NCBI RefSeq assembly: GCF_028993555.1
Contig: NZ_CP118610.1
Coordinates: 2,232,001-2,296,000, forward strand
Length of the DNA: 64,000 nt
Direction: 5' to 3'
From: Ensifer adhaerens
GTDB lineage: Bacteria; Pseudomonadota; Alphaproteobacteria; Rhizobiales; Rhizobiaceae
The notes under the pieces were generated by a model. The model worked only from the letters and a program-made list of their open reading frames with translations. It did no database searches and had not been told where the DNA came from. Positions 8,011 to 17,257 of this stretch are shown here, in pieces; position 1 is the first letter of the stretch; every line of letters begins with the position of its first letter. A program made the translations under genes and the position numbers.

Positions 8011-8475
8011 CTAGACCGGGATCTCCGTCGTCTCCTTGCCGGTGCGGATGACGAACGCCGTGTAGTAGCGCGCGACATTGCTCTCTTCCTTGAAAAGCCG
8101 CTCGGTCAGCGCATCCAGTTCGTCCATGTCCTTCAGTCGCAGCATCAACATCGCGTCGGTCTCGCCGCTGACGCTATAGGCCTGGACCACGGCCGGCTCT
8201 TTTATCGCCATGTCGAGGAAGCGGCGGATATATTGCTCGCCATGGCGCTCGAGCTCGACCGTGATAATCGCCTTCATGGTGCGACCCGCCTTGGCGGGAT
8301 TGAGCACCGCCACGATCCGGTCGATCACGCCGGCCTCATGCAGCCGCCTGATCCGGCGCAGGCAGCTTGACGGCGAAAGGCCGACTTCGGCCGCAAGCTC
8401 GGCATTGGTGCGCGAGGCATCCGCCTGCAGGAGCCTCAGAAGTTTCCTGTCGATCTTGTCCATGCCCACCCCCAT
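8011..8475 (-). CDS. Lrp/AsnC family transcriptional regulator
   Basis: 154 residues. The N-terminal HTH is [47 protein letters not shown], followed by the RAM ligand-binding domain (about 70-150) with [19 protein letters not shown]. Starts at 8475 or 8463 are both possible. It faces a membrane transporter-like gene across 102 bp containing a 15-bp palindrome, so it probably controls that transporter and itself in response to an amino acid. Confidence 0.9.
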   Translation of the reverse strand: MGVGMDKIDRKLLRLLQADASRTNAELAAEVGLSPSSCLRRIRRLHEAGVIDRIVAVLNPAKAGRTMKAIITVELERHGEQYIRRFLDMAIKEPAVVQAYSVSGETDAMLMLRLKDMDELDALTERLFKEESNVARYYTAFVIRTGKETTEIPV

Positions 8476-8486
8476 TGCGACCCTTA

Positions 8487-8501
8487 TGCAATTTTATTGC
8501 A
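8487..8501. promoter_or_regulatory. Candidate Lrp operator, TGCAATTTTATTGCA
   Basis: A perfect palindrome of 6-bp arms around TTT lies 12 bp upstream of the Lrp start and 77 bp before the divergent transporter gene. An AT-rich, 15-bp symmetrical site is the usual form for Lrp/AsnC binding. Confidence 0.5.
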
Positions 8502-8577
8502 AAGAAGTGCATATTTTGACCACAACTGCGAATGGCCTCGCGCTAGTCCTTGGACAACACCCCAAGGAGAGACCGCC

Positions 8578-9561
8578 ATGACCGTTCTGATCATCCTCTA
8601 CCGCAAGACGCTCGCCACCCTCGAAGTCTACTGGGATCTGGTTCGCATCATCGTTCCCGTCACCATCGTCACCCATGTGCTGCAGGAGCTCGGCGTCATC
8701 CGCGCGGTCGCACCCGCCTTCGAACCGCTGATGACCGTCGTCGGGCTGCCGCCCGAGCTTGCTTTTGCCTGGCTTACCGGCCTGCTCGTCGGCATCTGGG
8801 GCGCGGTGGTCGTGGTCTTTGCGCTGGTGCCGGTCTCGGAACTGACGACCGCCGACATGACGGTGTTTTCGGCGCTGATGCTGGTGGCACACGCCATCCC
8901 GATCGAGCAGCGCATCATCCAGAAGGCAGGCCCGGGCTTCCTCGTCACGGCCGCGATCCGGATCGGCGGCGGCCTGGTCTTTGCCGCCCTGCTGCACCAG
9001 ACCTTCGCCTTCACGGGATGGCTTGCCACACCGCTCGCCCCAGCCTGGATACCGGTCAATGAGGGCACCGGTTGGCTCGCCTTCGCTTTCAGCACGCTGA
9101 AGACACTCGCCACCATGCTCGTCGTGCTGCTCGCCTTAAGCTGGACGATCGAGATCCTGAAGCTCATCGGTATTCTCAGCTGGCTGAACCGGGGCATGGC
9201 ACCACTCTTCCGGCTTGCCGGTGTAAAGACGGAAACCGTGCCCTTTGCCGCCGTCGGCGTGCTGCTTGGCATCTCCTATGGCGGCGCGCTTTTGATCCGC
9301 GAGGCACGCGAAGCCAATGTCGAGCCGCGCCAGGTGTTCCTCGCCTGCGTCTTCATGGGCTTCGGCCATAGCCTGATCGAGGACACGCTGGTCGTCGTCG
9401 CGCTCGGAGCGGATTTCACCAGCGTCTTCTTCGGCCGCCTCGTCTTTGCCATCGTGGCAACGGCCATCGTCGCCCGGGTCGTCGTCTCGGCACCGGACGC
9501 CGTGTTCTTTCGCTCCTTCTTCCGCAAGGAAGGCGCCGAGCCTGCGCTGTCGGAGGCGTAG
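8578..9561 (+). CDS. Nucleoside-recognition (Gate) domain membrane protein
   Basis: 327 residues, about eight to nine hydrophobic helices. Two segments resemble the Gate/nucleoside-recognition repeat: [20 protein letters not shown] near the N-terminus and [22 protein letters not shown] with [21 protein letters not shown] in the second half. Families with this domain include spore maturation proteins and nucleoside transporters. The divergent Lrp gene suggests an amino-acid-related transport role, which is inference. GGAGA lies 7 bases before the ATG. Confidence 0.7.
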   Translation: MTVLIILYRKTLATLEVYWDLVRIIVPVTIVTHVLQELGVIRAVAPAFEPLMTVVGLPPELAFAWLTGLLVGIWGAVVVVFALVPVSELTTADMTVFSALMLVAHAIPIEQRIIQKAGPGFLVTAAIRIGGGLVFAALLHQTFAFTGWLATPLAPAWIPVNEGTGWLAFAFSTLKTLATMLVVLLALSWTIEILKLIGILSWLNRGMAPLFRLAGVKTETVPFAAVGVLLGISYGGALLIREAREANVEPRQVFLACVFMGFGHSLIEDTLVVVALGADFTSVFFGRLVFAIVATAIVARVVVSAPDAVFFRSFFRKEGAEPALSEA

Positions 9562-9583
9562 CGGTCAGCGCGAGGTCGCCCGG

Positions 9584-10609
9584 CTACTCCGCGGCGACCT
9601 CAGCAGCCACGTTTGTGGACGCCCCCATCCGCCCGAAGGCGGCGCGGTAGGCGGCGGGTGTGGTCGAAAGCTGCTGGCGGAAATGGTGGCGCAGCGTCTG
9701 GGTCGAGCCGAAGCCCGAAGCTTCGGCCACCTGCTCCATGCCGAGCGCGGTTTCCTCCAGCAATTGCCGGGCGCGCGAAAGCCGCTCGGACAGCAGCCAG
9801 CGCGCCGGCGTCGTGCCGGTCGCTGCCTCGAAGCGGCGCATGAAGGTGCGCTCGCTCATGCCGGCAGCTTTTGCCAATGCCGCGATCGAAAAGTCCTCGC
9901 CCAGCCGTTCGCGCATCCGGTCGAGTAAAGGCCCCAGCCGTGCGCTTTCATGCACATCCGGTACCGCCCGCTCGATGAACTGCGCCTGGCCGCCATCGCG
10001 GTGCGGCGGCACCACGAGGCGGCGGGCGACACGATTGGCCGCCTCGCTGCCGAAATCGCGGCGGATGAGATGCAGGCAGAGATCGATGCCGGCGGCACTG
10101 CCCGCCGAGGTCAGCACCTGCCCACTATCGACATAGAGCACATCGGGCACCACCTCGATGTCAGGGTAGAGTGCCTTCAGCTTGTCGGTATAGCGCCAGT
10201 GGGTCGTCGCCCTCAGGCCCGAAAGCAGGCCTGCCGCCGCCAGCACGAAGACGCCAGAGCAGATGGAAAGCACGCGCGCACCGCGCGCATGAGCATCCCG
10301 CAAAGCCTCGCAAACCGCTTCGGGCACCGGCTGGTCGGCGCCGCGCCAGCCGGGCACGATGATCGTCCCGGCCTGCCCCAAAAGCTCGATGCCACCATCG
10401 GCGACGAACCGCACGCCGCCGGTCGCCCTCAACTCCCCGGGATCCACAGAGGCGACGGCGAAGCGATACCACCCCTCGCCCATTTCCGGCCGCGGCAGGC
10501 CGAACATCTCGACGGCAACGCCGAACTCGAAGGTGCAGAGCCCGTCATAGGCGAGCGCCACGACGAGTGGGTTTTCAAGCGGATTGGCAGCGGATGATGA
10601 CTTTGGCAT
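9584..10609 (-). CDS. GlxA/FtrA-type AraC regulator with DJ-1/PfpI domain
   Basis: 341 residues from the ATG at 10609. Residues about 15-190 form a DJ-1/PfpI (GATase1-like) domain with the elbow LSICSGVFVLAAAGLL. Residues about 230-330 form an AraC double HTH, with MSERTFMRRFEAATGTTPARWL and GFGSTQTLRHHFRQQLSTTPAAYR. Known relatives sense small metabolites. The divergent rhodanese gene and the 14-bp palindrome between them mark the likely target. A second protein of the same architecture is encoded at 17258. Confidence 0.9.
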   Translation of the reverse strand: MPKSSSAANPLENPLVVALAYDGLCTFEFGVAVEMFGLPRPEMGEGWYRFAVASVDPGELRATGGVRFVADGGIELLGQAGTIIVPGWRGADQPVPEAVCEALRDAHARGARVLSICSGVFVLAAAGLLSGLRATTHWRYTDKLKALYPDIEVVPDVLYVDSGQVLTSAGSAAGIDLCLHLIRRDFGSEAANRVARRLVVPPHRDGGQAQFIERAVPDVHESARLGPLLDRMRERLGEDFSIAALAKAAGMSERTFMRRFEAATGTTPARWLLSERLSRARQLLEETALGMEQVAEASGFGSTQTLRHHFRQQLSTTPAAYRAAFGRMGASTNVAAEVAAE

Positions 10610-10624
10610 GATCTTGAGGATATA

Positions 10625-10638
10625 TGGCAATATTGCCA
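10625..10638. promoter_or_regulatory. Candidate operator, palindrome TGGCAATATTGCCA
   Basis: A perfect 14-bp palindrome lies 16 bp upstream of the GlxA-type regulator start and 70 bp before the rhodanese gene. It is the only obvious symmetrical element in this 98-bp divergent gap, so it is the best candidate site for the regulator. Confidence 0.5.
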
Positions 10639-10707
10639 ACTGCCAGCCCCCGCGAAGCGCTGCTACACATCTCCTCGTCAACCCGCACGAACCCGAGGAG
10701 ATTCCCG

Positions 10708-11139
10708 ATGAGCTATGTCACCGAAACCCCCGCCGCTTTCCCCGAGATCGCCATCGCCCACTTCGCCAAGCGCCTGAGCGTCGAAACCGATTGCGCCGAC
10801 GTCGCCCATGCGCTGAAGAGCGGGGAGCAGGATTTCGTGCTTCTGCATGTGGTCGGCTCGGACACCGCCTATGCCCGCCGCCATGTGCCGGGTGCGATCC
10901 ACCTGCCCCACCGCGAGATCAGCGCCGAGCGCATGGCCGAGTGGCCTGAAGATACGCTCTTCGTCCCCTACTGCGCCGGCCCGCATTGCAACGGCGCCGA
11001 CCAGGCGGCGCTCAAGCTCGCCCGCCTCGGCCGCCCCGTGAAGATCATGATCGGCGGCATCACCGGCTGGGAAGACGAAGGCTTCGCCTTCGCCACTGGC
11101 GCGGCGCCCGGTGAAGCGCAGACCCTGCTCGCCGCTTGA
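10708..11139 (+). CDS. Rhodanese-like domain protein
   Basis: 143 residues, a single rhodanese domain. The pattern DFVLLHVVGSDTAYARRHVPGAIHLPHREIS leads to the active loop PYCAGPHCNGADQAALKLARLG with Cys as the sulfur carrier. The end IGGITGWEDEGF is the usual last block. It could move sulfane sulfur or act in stress sensing. GAGGAG lies 8 bases before the ATG. It is divergent from, and probably controlled by, the GlxA-type regulator. Confidence 0.9.
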   Translation: MSYVTETPAAFPEIAIAHFAKRLSVETDCADVAHALKSGEQDFVLLHVVGSDTAYARRHVPGAIHLPHREISAERMAEWPEDTLFVPYCAGPHCNGADQAALKLARLGRPVKIMIGGITGWEDEGFAFATGAAPGEAQTLLAA

Positions 11140-11319
11140 GCGCCGGTCGGCGCGCACCGCGGCGCCTTGGCTCTAATCAAGGTCGCCACAGCACTTTGAA
11201 CCGCGGGATATTTGTCCCAAAATGAAGTGCGGTCCAAGATATCCGCAGCAAGGCCGGCGTCTCCGCCGGCCTTCAGTAACCCACGCCTGACAGGTCACCC
11301 CTTTGCACGAGGTGTCGAG

Positions 11320-11901
11320 ATGAATGCATCACCCCTCACCGTCCGCGCCTTCGAGCGCCGCGACGTGACCGATGTGCTGAGGCTGATGCGTGGCCTTGCA
11401 ATCTTCGAAGGTTACATCGAGAAATTTTTCGTGACCGAATCGGATCTTATCGAGCACGGGCTTGGCGATAACCCGCGCTTCGGCGTGCTGGTCGCCGATC
11501 TCGGCGGTCGTGCGGTCGGCATCGCCGTACACTATGTCATCCCGTGGACCTACGACCTGAAGCCGACGCTGGTGCTGAAGGAACTTTTCGTCGATGAAAC
11601 AGCACGTTCCGCCGGCGCAGGCGCCGCATTGATCGCAGCCTTGAAGCGCCACGCCGCCATGATCGGTGCGCCGCGTATCAACTGGACTGTGCTTGCGACC
11701 AACGACGCCGCCAAGCGCTTTTACCGACGCGAAGGCGGCAGCCACGATGCGATCTGGGAGCCCTGGACGATGCCAGTGGAGATCGCGGCAGATGGCTGCG
11801 AGAACGAGATGTCAGCCTGGCCAGGGGACGAAAAAGTGGCATCTAACCCCGGAAAAGCCTTTGTAACCCGCCTGGGCAGGCCATCGCGTGACCTTGCCTA
11901 G
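11320..11901 (+). CDS. GNAT family N-acetyltransferase
   Basis: 193 residues from the ATG at 11320. The GNAT core runs over residues about 5-155: RAFERRDVTDVLRLMRGLA, then VLKELFVDETARSAGAGAALIAALKRHA as the acetyl-CoA loop (here SAGAGAAL), then NWTVLATNDAAKRFYRREGG. The C-terminal 35 residues after EPWTMP extend past the usual end. Substrate is unknown; the order of blocks resembles diamine or small-amine acetyltransferases. Confidence 0.8.
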   Translation: MNASPLTVRAFERRDVTDVLRLMRGLAIFEGYIEKFFVTESDLIEHGLGDNPRFGVLVADLGGRAVGIAVHYVIPWTYDLKPTLVLKELFVDETARSAGAGAALIAALKRHAAMIGAPRINWTVLATNDAAKRFYRREGGSHDAIWEPWTMPVEIAADGCENEMSAWPGDEKVASNPGKAFVTRLGRPSRDLA

Positions 11902-12065
11902 CTCGAATTGACTACTCAAATGCCCCTTAAATTCAATTGATTTCATTCCCCGCATTTGCCAAACTGTACCTGTAATTGCACACCGCAAACATACAATCCC
12001 CGGAAGAGTAGTGTGGTTGCGTTTTATTGCCGTGCAGTTGCTTTATTTATTTTTATTGCGCGCTT

Positions 12066-12090
12066 GAGCCTCCGTTCCCCGCGGAGGCTC
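12066..12090. terminator. Hairpin between convergent genes
   Basis: A 9-bp stem (GAGCCTCCG / CGGAGGCTC) with a 7-base loop in the 282-bp gap between two convergent genes. It lacks a strong U-run, so it may be a weak terminator or an RNA end-protecting structure. Confidence 0.4.
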
Positions 12091-12110
12091 AATTCATTTG
12101 AGGGACAGGC

Positions 12111-12149
12111 AAAGAAAGAAGGCCCCGACCGTTTCCGGTCGGGGCCTTT
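12111..12149 (-). terminator. Intrinsic terminator of the HlyD operon, possibly bidirectional
   Basis: A perfect 10-bp stem (GGCCCCGACC / GGTCGGGGCC, 12121-12146) is flanked by aaagaaagaa on one side and ttt on the other. On the minus strand the stem is followed by TTCTTTCTTT, which fits a terminator for the HlyD operon ending at 12184. The plus strand has a shorter T-run. Confidence 0.7.
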
Positions 12150-12183
12150 CCTATTGGCTGCTTGCGTGCTTGGGCTCGGCGCC

Positions 12184-13416
12184 TCAGTGCCCGCCGAGCA
12201 CCAGCGTCTGTACCGGCAGCATCAAGGCCTGAATGCGCAGGATTGCCGCGTGGACGAGCCCCACCGCATCGACCCCGTGCAGATAGACCCATTCCAGCGT
12301 GCTGATCCCGGGCTTGTCCAGTTCGTCGTGGTTGCTGGTATAGGCATTGGCGATGCAGCTGCTGCCGGGCGGCACGTCGTCGAGCACGCCGGGGAAGAGC
12401 GGCTCCATGACCACGGTGATCGTGCCGGGCTGGGAAATCTGCGCGACATCGATCAGCTGGTCGCTCGCCCTCACCTGACCGGCGGCGATCACGTCCTGTA
12501 CCTCTGTGACGACGAGCGGGATGATGGTGAAGGGCTTGCCGACGCAGGTCGCCTCGCCGATCATGCCGACCTTCATCACCTGCGCCTCAATCTGCCCGAA
12601 GCCGGCGACCAGCCGCGCCCGCCCGGCATTTTCCGGGACCAGGACACCAGCAGGGCGCAGCAGCGGATTGACGATTTCGCCGACCCGAAGAGTGAACTGC
12701 TGCAACGTGCCGGATACGCCGGCACGCACGGTCGTCTTGGTAATGTCGACCTCCGCCTGTTTCAGCGCCGCCTCGGCGCTGGCCTTTTGGGAGGGCAGCA
12801 GTGAGGAAAGCTTCGTCTCCAGCGTCTGCTTGTTGGACTGGGCGGCCGTCAGCCCGCCCTTGCGCCCTTCGACCAGCACTTGCTTACGCTCGATCTCACG
12901 CCGGGCGACGACGTTGGGGTTGAGCTTGTTCAGCTCCACCTGGGTATTGTATTCGTCCTCGGCCTGCTTCAGGTCGGCCTGTGCTTGGACGATCACGCCA
13001 TCGGCAGCGACAAGCTCGGTGCGGGCAACGGTCGTCTCAGCGTCGACCTCGGCGATCTGGCGCCGTGCGACCTCGGCCTTCGCCTCCTCCTCGGAACTGT
13101 CGAGCTTGAACAGCGGCTGACCGGCCTTCACCTTCTCGAAGCGGGTAACATAAATCTCGGTCACACGCCCGTTGGTCTCCGGCAGGACCGCCACGGTGCG
13201 GAACGCCGCGGTGACGTTTTTCGTCGACGGGTGGAAGTAGAAGATCAGGGTGATCAGCGAGATCGTCAGCACGATGCAGGCGGTAATGCCCCAGCGCAGT
13301 TCGAACCAGACCGAATAGATGGTGATTTCGCGCCCGATGCGCTTTCCCTGGCCGTAGCGGCGGAAGAGATAGTCGGGCAGGATGGTCAGCATCGAGCAAA
13401 GGATAAACTCGAACAT
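12184..13416 (-). CDS. HlyD/EmrA-type membrane fusion protein
   Basis: 410 residues. One membrane helix lies near residues 43-61 (WGITACIVLTISLITLIFYF). A biotinyl-lipoyl-like half follows with VLPETNGRVTEIYVTRFEKVKAGQPLFKLD, then a long coiled coil (about 115-235), then the second lipoyl half TTVRAGVSGTLQQFTLRVGEIVNP. The protein resembles YibH-type HlyD proteins more than classical EmrA. It is three bases downstream of a small membrane protein gene. No outer-membrane channel or energising pump is adjacent, so the substrate is open. Confidence 0.85.
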   Translation of the reverse strand: MFEFILCSMLTILPDYLFRRYGQGKRIGREITIYSVWFELRWGITACIVLTISLITLIFYFHPSTKNVTAAFRTVAVLPETNGRVTEIYVTRFEKVKAGQPLFKLDSSEEEAKAEVARRQIAEVDAETTVARTELVAADGVIVQAQADLKQAEDEYNTQVELNKLNPNVVARREIERKQVLVEGRKGGLTAAQSNKQTLETKLSSLLPSQKASAEAALKQAEVDITKTTVRAGVSGTLQQFTLRVGEIVNPLLRPAGVLVPENAGRARLVAGFGQIEAQVMKVGMIGEATCVGKPFTIIPLVVTEVQDVIAAGQVRASDQLIDVAQISQPGTITVVMEPLFPGVLDDVPPGSSCIANAYTSNHDELDKPGISTLEWVYLHGVDAVGLVHAAILRIQALMLPVQTLVLGGH

Positions 13417-13419
13417 GGC

Positions 13420-13896
13420 TTATGCCTTCCCTTCCGTCGACGACTGATCGTGTGACGCGCGGCCGGGCAATGCGCGCGGCAGCGGCAGCGGCTCGCTCGC
13501 CGCCGGTTCGGCTTCCGCCGCGGCCGTCTGTGCCGTTTCGGGCTGGTCAACCACCTTGCCGGCAATTTTCTCCAGCGAGCCGGCGATCGACGATAGCGGA
13601 GAGGAGAAATCAGGAAGGTCGATCAACGCCAGAAGCAGGGCTGCGCCCCACAAGAGATTGTTGTGGGTGAGCAGCGACAGGAGCGCCAGGACCGCGACCA
13701 GTTCCAGCTGGATCTTGTTGGTCTTGTGCGCCATGAGCTCCGGCAGCGAGTGTAGCCGGAGATAAAGCGTGCCGAGCGCGAAGATCGACACGATCAGGAA
13801 GACGGCAACCGCATTGAACAGCCAGTCGGACTGGCCGGGTGCCGTTATAAAGCCCGGTAGATGATGGATGGCAGCAGGATGGATGGCTTCGGACAT
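13420..13896 (-). CDS. Small inner-membrane protein paired with the HlyD-type protein
   Basis: 158 residues from the ATG at 13896. Three hydrophobic stretches: LFNAVAVFLIVSIFALGTLYL, then IQLELVAVLALLSLL, then LLWGAALLLALIDL. A Pro/Glu/Ala-rich tail follows. It ends three bases before the HlyD-type gene, so the two form an operon, as in the yibI-yibH pairs of other bacteria. That parallel is an inference from size and order. A longer frame back to 14016 has no homologous look. Confidence 0.7.
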   Translation of the reverse strand: MSEAIHPAAIHHLPGFITAPGQSDWLFNAVAVFLIVSIFALGTLYLRLHSLPELMAHKTNKIQLELVAVLALLSLLTHNNLLWGAALLLALIDLPDFSSPLSSIAGSLEKIAGKVVDQPETAQTAAAEAEPAASEPLPLPRALPGRASHDQSSTEGKA

Positions 13897-14162
13897 TACG
13901 CCTCCACAATTCGGACTGGACCACGAGAATCGTACATTAGCACACCACTCGAAAACAAAAACAAAAGCTTGCACGTCAACCGCAACTTGACCTTGCAGCG
14001 CCGCACACCCTAACAAGTCGACGCGTCGGCGCCTTGAAGTGCCGCCGGTTTCAAGCAGGATCGTCGGCAGCTTGCTGTTCCCCAGGTTACGGCGTCAGAT
14101 GCCCGCTCGCCCTATCGCGCGGTAGATTCCCGCCCGCAGAGCGCCACCAGAAGGAGACCGCG

Positions 14163-14888
14163 ATGGCCCAGAACATCTATGACAAACCGGAATTCTTCGA
14201 AGGCTACAGCCAGCTCGGACGTTCCGTCCACGGGCTTGCCGGCGCCGCCGAATGGCCAGCGATTCGCGCGCTTCTGCCTGATCTTGCAGGAAATCGCGTC
14301 ATCGATCTCGGTTGCGGCTACGGCTGGTTTTCGCGCTTTGCTCGTGAAGCTGGCGCAGCCCAGGTGCTCGGCCTCGATCTCTCCGAGAAGATGATCGCGC
14401 GCGCCAGGGCCGACACATCAGATCCGGCGATCGAATACAGGATCGCCGACCTCGACCAGCTCGAGCTTCCCGAGCAAGGCTTCGACTTTGCCTACAGCTC
14501 GCTCGCCTTCCACTATATCGAGGACTTCGGCCGGCTGGTTGCCACGATCCACCGGGCGCTCGTGCCCGGCGCCCATTTCGTCTTCACCATCGAGCACCCG
14601 ATCTACATGGCCTCGCACAATCCGGGCTGGCGGATTGAAAACGGTGAGCGGACCTGGCCGGTCGACCACTATTCGGCCGAGGGGCCGCGCACGACCGACT
14701 GGCTCGCCAAGGGCGTGATCAAGCACCATCGCACCATCGGCACGACGCTGAACACGCTGATGACAACCGGTTTTGCCATCCGCCACGTCGAGGAGTGGCG
14801 TCCGACAGAAACGCAGATCGCCGAGATCCCGGCGCTTGCGGAAGAAGTCGACCGCCCGATGATCCTGATCGTCAAGGTGCAGAAGTAG
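14163..14888 (+). CDS. Class I SAM-dependent methyltransferase
   Basis: 241 residues from the ATG at 14163, preceded by AGAAGGAGA. SAM motif I is NRVIDLGCGYGWFSRFARE, motif II VLGLDLSEKMIARA, and the post-motif region is FDFAYSSLAFHYIEDFGRL. The blocks EHPIYMASHNPGW and HHRTIGTTLNTLMTTGF are shared with a widespread small-molecule methyltransferase group. Substrate is unknown. Confidence 0.85.
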   Translation: MAQNIYDKPEFFEGYSQLGRSVHGLAGAAEWPAIRALLPDLAGNRVIDLGCGYGWFSRFAREAGAAQVLGLDLSEKMIARARADTSDPAIEYRIADLDQLELPEQGFDFAYSSLAFHYIEDFGRLVATIHRALVPGAHFVFTIEHPIYMASHNPGWRIENGERTWPVDHYSAEGPRTTDWLAKGVIKHHRTIGTTLNTLMTTGFAIRHVEEWRPTETQIAEIPALAEEVDRPMILIVKVQK

Positions 14889-14912
14889 GGAGCTTAGCAG
14901 TCTATGCCTGCG

Positions 14913-15374
14913 TCAGGGGCCTGAGAAAAAGGTCTCCATGGCCGCCGCCCGGCAGGCATGAATCATCCCGATCGCGCCGGCTTCGCGACGGCTGACATCC
15001 GCCTTGCCCCAATAGGCCTGTCCGGATTTCGCGCTCGGCGTGCGCAGGGACGTTAGGATGTCGGGCAGGGTTTCGTTCACGCAACCGAGGACAAACGCGC
15101 GCACAGCTTGAATGCCGCACTCTGCGCCCTGTGCGTTCAGGCGAACTTTTGGCAGCTCCCTGAGCCGCTGGTCCACGCCCTTCAGAAGGAAGGCGCTTTC
15201 CTCGCGTGAAAACGCGTTTGCCGCAAGCAGCTTTTGCAGCCGCGCCCGCTCTGCCGAATAGCTGACCTGCGGACAAGATTGGGCGCCCTCAGCGGCCGGC
15301 GCGCCGAAGGCGACAAGCATCAAGATGGCAGTAGCGCGGCCCAAAGCTTCATGTTTCGTCACGTGGATTCCCAA
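14913..15374 (-). CDS. Secreted hypothetical protein
   Basis: 153 residues. The N-terminus has a hydrophobic stretch ATAILMLVAFGAPAAEGAQ that fits a Sec signal peptide cleaved near residue 31. Four cysteines follow in the mature part (SCPQ, AECG, LGCV, IHACR), which could form two disulfides in the periplasm. I do not recognise the family. It lies between a methyltransferase and the NADH dehydrogenase gene with no operon spacing to either. Confidence 0.6.
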   Translation of the reverse strand: MGIHVTKHEALGRATAILMLVAFGAPAAEGAQSCPQVSYSAERARLQKLLAANAFSREESAFLLKGVDQRLRELPKVRLNAQGAECGIQAVRAFVLGCVNETLPDILTSLRTPSAKSGQAYWGKADVSRREAGAIGMIHACRAAAMETFFSGP

Positions 15375-15439
15375 ATCTCTGCAAATGAGAGGGGAACATA
15401 GTCATCAGGGAACCACCTAGAAAGTGTATTTCGAGACGC

Positions 15440-16708
15440 TTACGCCTTTTCCTTCAGCGTCTCCTTCTGGGTGATCAGCCGGGCGCTGTGCTGGCCGCTC
15501 AAGTAGGTCCAGAACCAGCTCCAGGCGACGGCGAAGCGGCTGCGGGTGCCGATCAGGAAGTAGATGTGGGCGATGCCCCAGATCCACCAGGCAAGCGCGC
15601 CCTTCAGCTTGAACCGGCCGAAATCGATGATCGCGGCACGCCGGCCAATGGTGGCGAGACTGCCCTGGTGACGATAGCGGAAGTCTGCGGGCGGCCGGTT
15701 GCCGGCAAGCCGCGCGCGGATGACATCGGCCACATAGGCGCCCTGCTGCTTGGCCGCGGGCGCAATGCCCGGCACCGGCTTGCCGCCGTCATAGGTAACC
15801 GCTGCCGTGTCGCCGATGACGAATACATCGGGATGATCGGGTGCCGTCAGATCGGCGCCGACGATCGCCCGGCCGGCGCGGTCAGCAGTGATATCCAGCC
15901 AGCGGGCGGCGGGTGATGCCTGCACGCCCGCAGCCCAGACGAGCGTACGGCTGCCGACGAACTCGTCGCCGATCATCACACCCTCTTCGGTGCAGGCTGT
16001 CACCGGCGTGCCGGTGCGGACCTCGACGCCGAGGCGCTGCAACTCCTTGACCGCATAGGCCGACAGATCCTCGCTGAAGGCAGCCAGAATGCGCGGGCCG
16101 GCCTCGACCAGGATCACGCGCGCCTGCCGCGTATCGATGCGGCGGAATTCGTCGGGAAGCGTGCGATGCGCCATTTCGGCGATGATGCCGGCAAGTTCGA
16201 CGCCCGTCGGGCCGGCACCGATGACGGTGAAGGTCAGGAGCGCTGCGCGGACGTCCGGATCCTCTTCCAGCTCTGCGCGTTCGAAGGCGATGAGCACGCG
16301 GCGGCGGATCGTGGTGGCATCCTCCAGCGTCTTCAGCCCGGGGGCGAAGGGCTCCCATTCGTCATGGCCGAAATAGGCATGCGTCGCCCCCGTCGCCAGC
16401 ACCAGCGTATCGTAGCCAATGCGCTTTCCGTCCTTGAGAACGACCGCCTTTTCGGCCGCATCCACATCCGTCACCTCACCGAGAAGCGTCGTCACCTCCG
16501 GCCGGTCACGCCACAGGCTGCGGATCGGCCAGGCGATTTCCGAGGTGGCGATCAGCGTCGTTGCGACCTGGTAGAGCAAGGGCTGGAAGAGATGATGGTT
16601 GCGCCGGTCGATAAGAGTGATGCGAACCGGCGCCCCGGCAAGCCCCTTGATCAGCTGCAATCCGCCGAACCCGCCGCCAACGACGACCACGTGATGCCTG
16701 TCCTGCAT
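15440..16708 (-). CDS. Type II NADH dehydrogenase / FAD-dependent oxidoreductase
   Basis: 422 residues from the ATG at 16708. The first Rossmann motif is VVVVGGGFGGLQLIKGLAG and the second VIGAGPTGVELAGIIAEMAH. Family blocks LVLATGATHAYFGHDEWEPFAPGLKTLEDA and FVIGDTAAV are clear. The C-terminal ALAWWIWGIAHIYFLIGTRSRF forms the amphipathic membrane anchor seen in NDH-2. It would transfer electrons from NADH to quinone without pumping protons. A start at 16750 adds 14 residues of no visible value. Confidence 0.9.
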   Translation of the reverse strand: MQDRHHVVVVGGGFGGLQLIKGLAGAPVRITLIDRRNHHLFQPLLYQVATTLIATSEIAWPIRSLWRDRPEVTTLLGEVTDVDAAEKAVVLKDGKRIGYDTLVLATGATHAYFGHDEWEPFAPGLKTLEDATTIRRRVLIAFERAELEEDPDVRAALLTFTVIGAGPTGVELAGIIAEMAHRTLPDEFRRIDTRQARVILVEAGPRILAAFSEDLSAYAVKELQRLGVEVRTGTPVTACTEEGVMIGDEFVGSRTLVWAAGVQASPAARWLDITADRAGRAIVGADLTAPDHPDVFVIGDTAAVTYDGGKPVPGIAPAAKQQGAYVADVIRARLAGNRPPADFRYRHQGSLATIGRRAAIIDFGRFKLKGALAWWIWGIAHIYFLIGTRSRFAVAWSWFWTYLSGQHSARLITQKETLKEKA

Positions 16709-16871
16709 GTTTGCTTCCAGCTGGCGCCCAGCCGGCCTTCTATTGGACATGCCACAACATTGGGGTTGCGATGGGCAAGGACAAGCGCGGACGCCTCATG
16801 TCTCCCTTGCAAAAAACCAAGAGCGGCCACCCATGGTGGCAATGCACGTCCCCTTGAGCGCCACTCAGCCG

Positions 16872-17186
16872 TCAGCGTTCGCTGGGCTGAAGATGCCGGA
16901 TCCGCGCCACGTGAACGCGGATTTCTTCCGCGCTGAAGCGCGTGTGGCGGCGCACGTCGCTTGGCCGGTCGAAGCCTAGACCCAACCGCTTTTCCGGCCG
17001 CCACGACTTCACCGGGCGGATCGGGCGCGGTGCAAAACCGCCACCGCAGGTCGGGCAGACATTGTGAAGCACCGTTTCCACGCAGTTTGCGCAATAGGTG
17101 CACTCGTAGCTGCAGATGCGTGCGTCGGCGGAATCGGGCGGCAGGTCGCAATCGCAAAGTTCGCAGTTCGGTCTGAGTTCAAGCAT
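16872..17186 (-). CDS. DUF1272 domain zinc-ribbon-like protein
   Basis: 104 residues from the ATG at 17186. The DUF1272 core is MLELRPNCELCDCDLPPDS, then CSYECTYCANCVETVLHNVCPTCGGGFAPRP. Nine cysteines in about 45 residues suggest two metal sites. The C-terminal half is basic and ends VHVARIRHL. The role of the family is not established. The gene is divergent from the GlxA-type regulator at 17258. Confidence 0.8.
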   Translation of the reverse strand: MLELRPNCELCDCDLPPDSADARICSYECTYCANCVETVLHNVCPTCGGGFAPRPIRPVKSWRPEKRLGLGFDRPSDVRRHTRFSAEEIRVHVARIRHLQPSER

Positions 17187-17257
17187 GGCCGGCTCCTGTT
17201 CGTAGTGGAAAGATCCCGCCCTTGCTCCCACGAAAGGCGGCTGGCATAAATGACAAC

